From contig SKZM01000110.1 in assembly GCA_007127385.1 (NCBI GenBank), forward strand, positions 1-5,501: a stretch of DNA of 5,501 bases, written 5' to 3'. This document shows positions 5,124-5,501 of this stretch, one piece after another. Every line of letters starts with the position of its first letter. Position 1 is the stretch's first letter. The notes below the pieces were generated by a model that had not been told where the DNA came from, made no database searches, and was given only the letters and a program-made list of their open reading frames with translations. The position numbers and the translations under genes are program-made. The stretch comes from Methanosalsum sp. (GTDB lineage: Archaea > Halobacteriota > Methanosarcinia > Methanosarcinales > Methanosarcinaceae).

Positions 5124-5501
5124 ATGTGTGCAATTGTTGGTTTTTTTAATGATCCTGATAACTGGATATATGCTATGAGATCCCTCTCAATACTTCAAAA
5201 CAGAGGTCAGGACGGTTGTGGAGTATGTGGTGTGAACTGGGTGGAATACTCTGCAGATATTGATACTTTGAAAGTTCATAAAGATAGAATTGGGATCATG
5301 GGTCAAAATCTTCATTCACTTGTTAATTTTGCTGCACAGCCTATAGTTTACAGAGGGAAGATTGTAGGAAACTGTGAATTGTATAACTGGAAGGAAGTTG
5401 ATACAAAATACGCAATGAATGCTGAAAATGATGCTGATCTTTTAATTAAGCTGATTGAGTATAGTATAGATAACTTTGAACAATCACATGGAAAAATAGC
5501 A
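5124..5501 (+). CDS. class II glutamine amidotransferase, probably asparagine synthetase (partial, N-terminal 126 residues)
   Basis: The frame opens ATG-TGT and stays open for 126 codons to the window edge. Cys2 in MCAIVGF is the N-terminal nucleophile of class II glutamine amidotransferases and is exposed after removal of Met1. NRGQDGCGV (26-34) supplies the glutamine-binding arginine region. AAQPI (70-74) followed by GNCELYNWKEV (82-92) and NDAD (102-105) matches the asparagine-synthetase order of QP, NGEIYN and an Asp motif better than that of PurF or GlmS. AsnB would transfer glutamine-derived ammonia to beta-aspartyl-AMP through a C-terminal synthetase domain, which lies outside the window. 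The usual Asn-Gly-Glu is Asn-Cys-Glu (83-85), a variant I believe occurs in archaeal members but cannot check. The gene diverges from tsr3. A PurF-like or other amidotransferase remains possible until the C-terminal part is seen. Confidence 0.8.
   Translation, partial: MCAIVGFFNDPDNWIYAMRSLSILQNRGQDGCGVCGVNWVEYSADIDTLKVHKDRIGIMGQNLHSLVNFAAQPIVYRGKIVGNCELYNWKEVDTKYAMNAENDADLLIKLIEYSIDNFEQSHGKIA

Overview
The window looks like a chromosomal segment of a low-GC euryarchaeon, most likely a methanogen of the Methanosarcinales (Methanolobus/Methanococcoides-like; this placement is inferred from protein flavour, not computed). The archaeal assignment rests on an archaeal-type topoisomerase IA with a helix-hairpin-helix tail, an archaeal CPSF-type beta-CASP nuclease, a compact Tsr3 (a family of archaea and eukaryotes), a TIGR00725 SLOG-fold protein, and TATA-type rather than -35/-10 promoter elements. 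No mobile element, CRISPR array, tRNA or rRNA is visible. Every gene found looks intact or is cut only by the window edge.

Layout. Bases 1-884 (minus) hold the N-terminal 294 residues of a beta-CASP metallo-beta-lactamase-fold nuclease, which starts at GTG and runs off the left edge. Seventeen bases upstream of it ends topA (902-3190, minus), so the two probably form one transcript. Bases 3191-3467 are a divergent promoter region with a TATA-like box for each direction and several short inverted repeats. Then comes a small CoA_binding_2-type Rossmann protein (3468-3893, plus). It meets the next gene tail to tail with only 8 bp between stop codons. That gene, a SLOG/TIGR00725 protein (3902-4378, minus), lies downstream of a Tsr3-type rRNA aminocarboxypropyltransferase gene (4416-4937, minus), and the pair is probably an operon. 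Bases 4938-5123 are a second divergent promoter region. The right edge holds the first 126 codons of a class II glutamine amidotransferase that is most likely an archaeal asparagine synthetase (5124-5501, plus).

Functionally the window is mostly information-processing housekeeping: DNA topology (TopA), RNA 3'-end processing or decay (beta-CASP protein) and rRNA modification (Tsr3). It also carries two small nucleotide-fold proteins of unknown function and the start of an amino-acid biosynthesis gene. I see no convincing undescribed multi-gene system. The items most worth a second look are the promoter-overlapping inverted repeats, the atypical CoA-binding-like protein with its Cys-Pro motif, the Tsr3-SLOG pairing, the leaderless-looking tsr3 start, and the Asn-Cys-Glu variant in the glutamine site of the amidotransferase.
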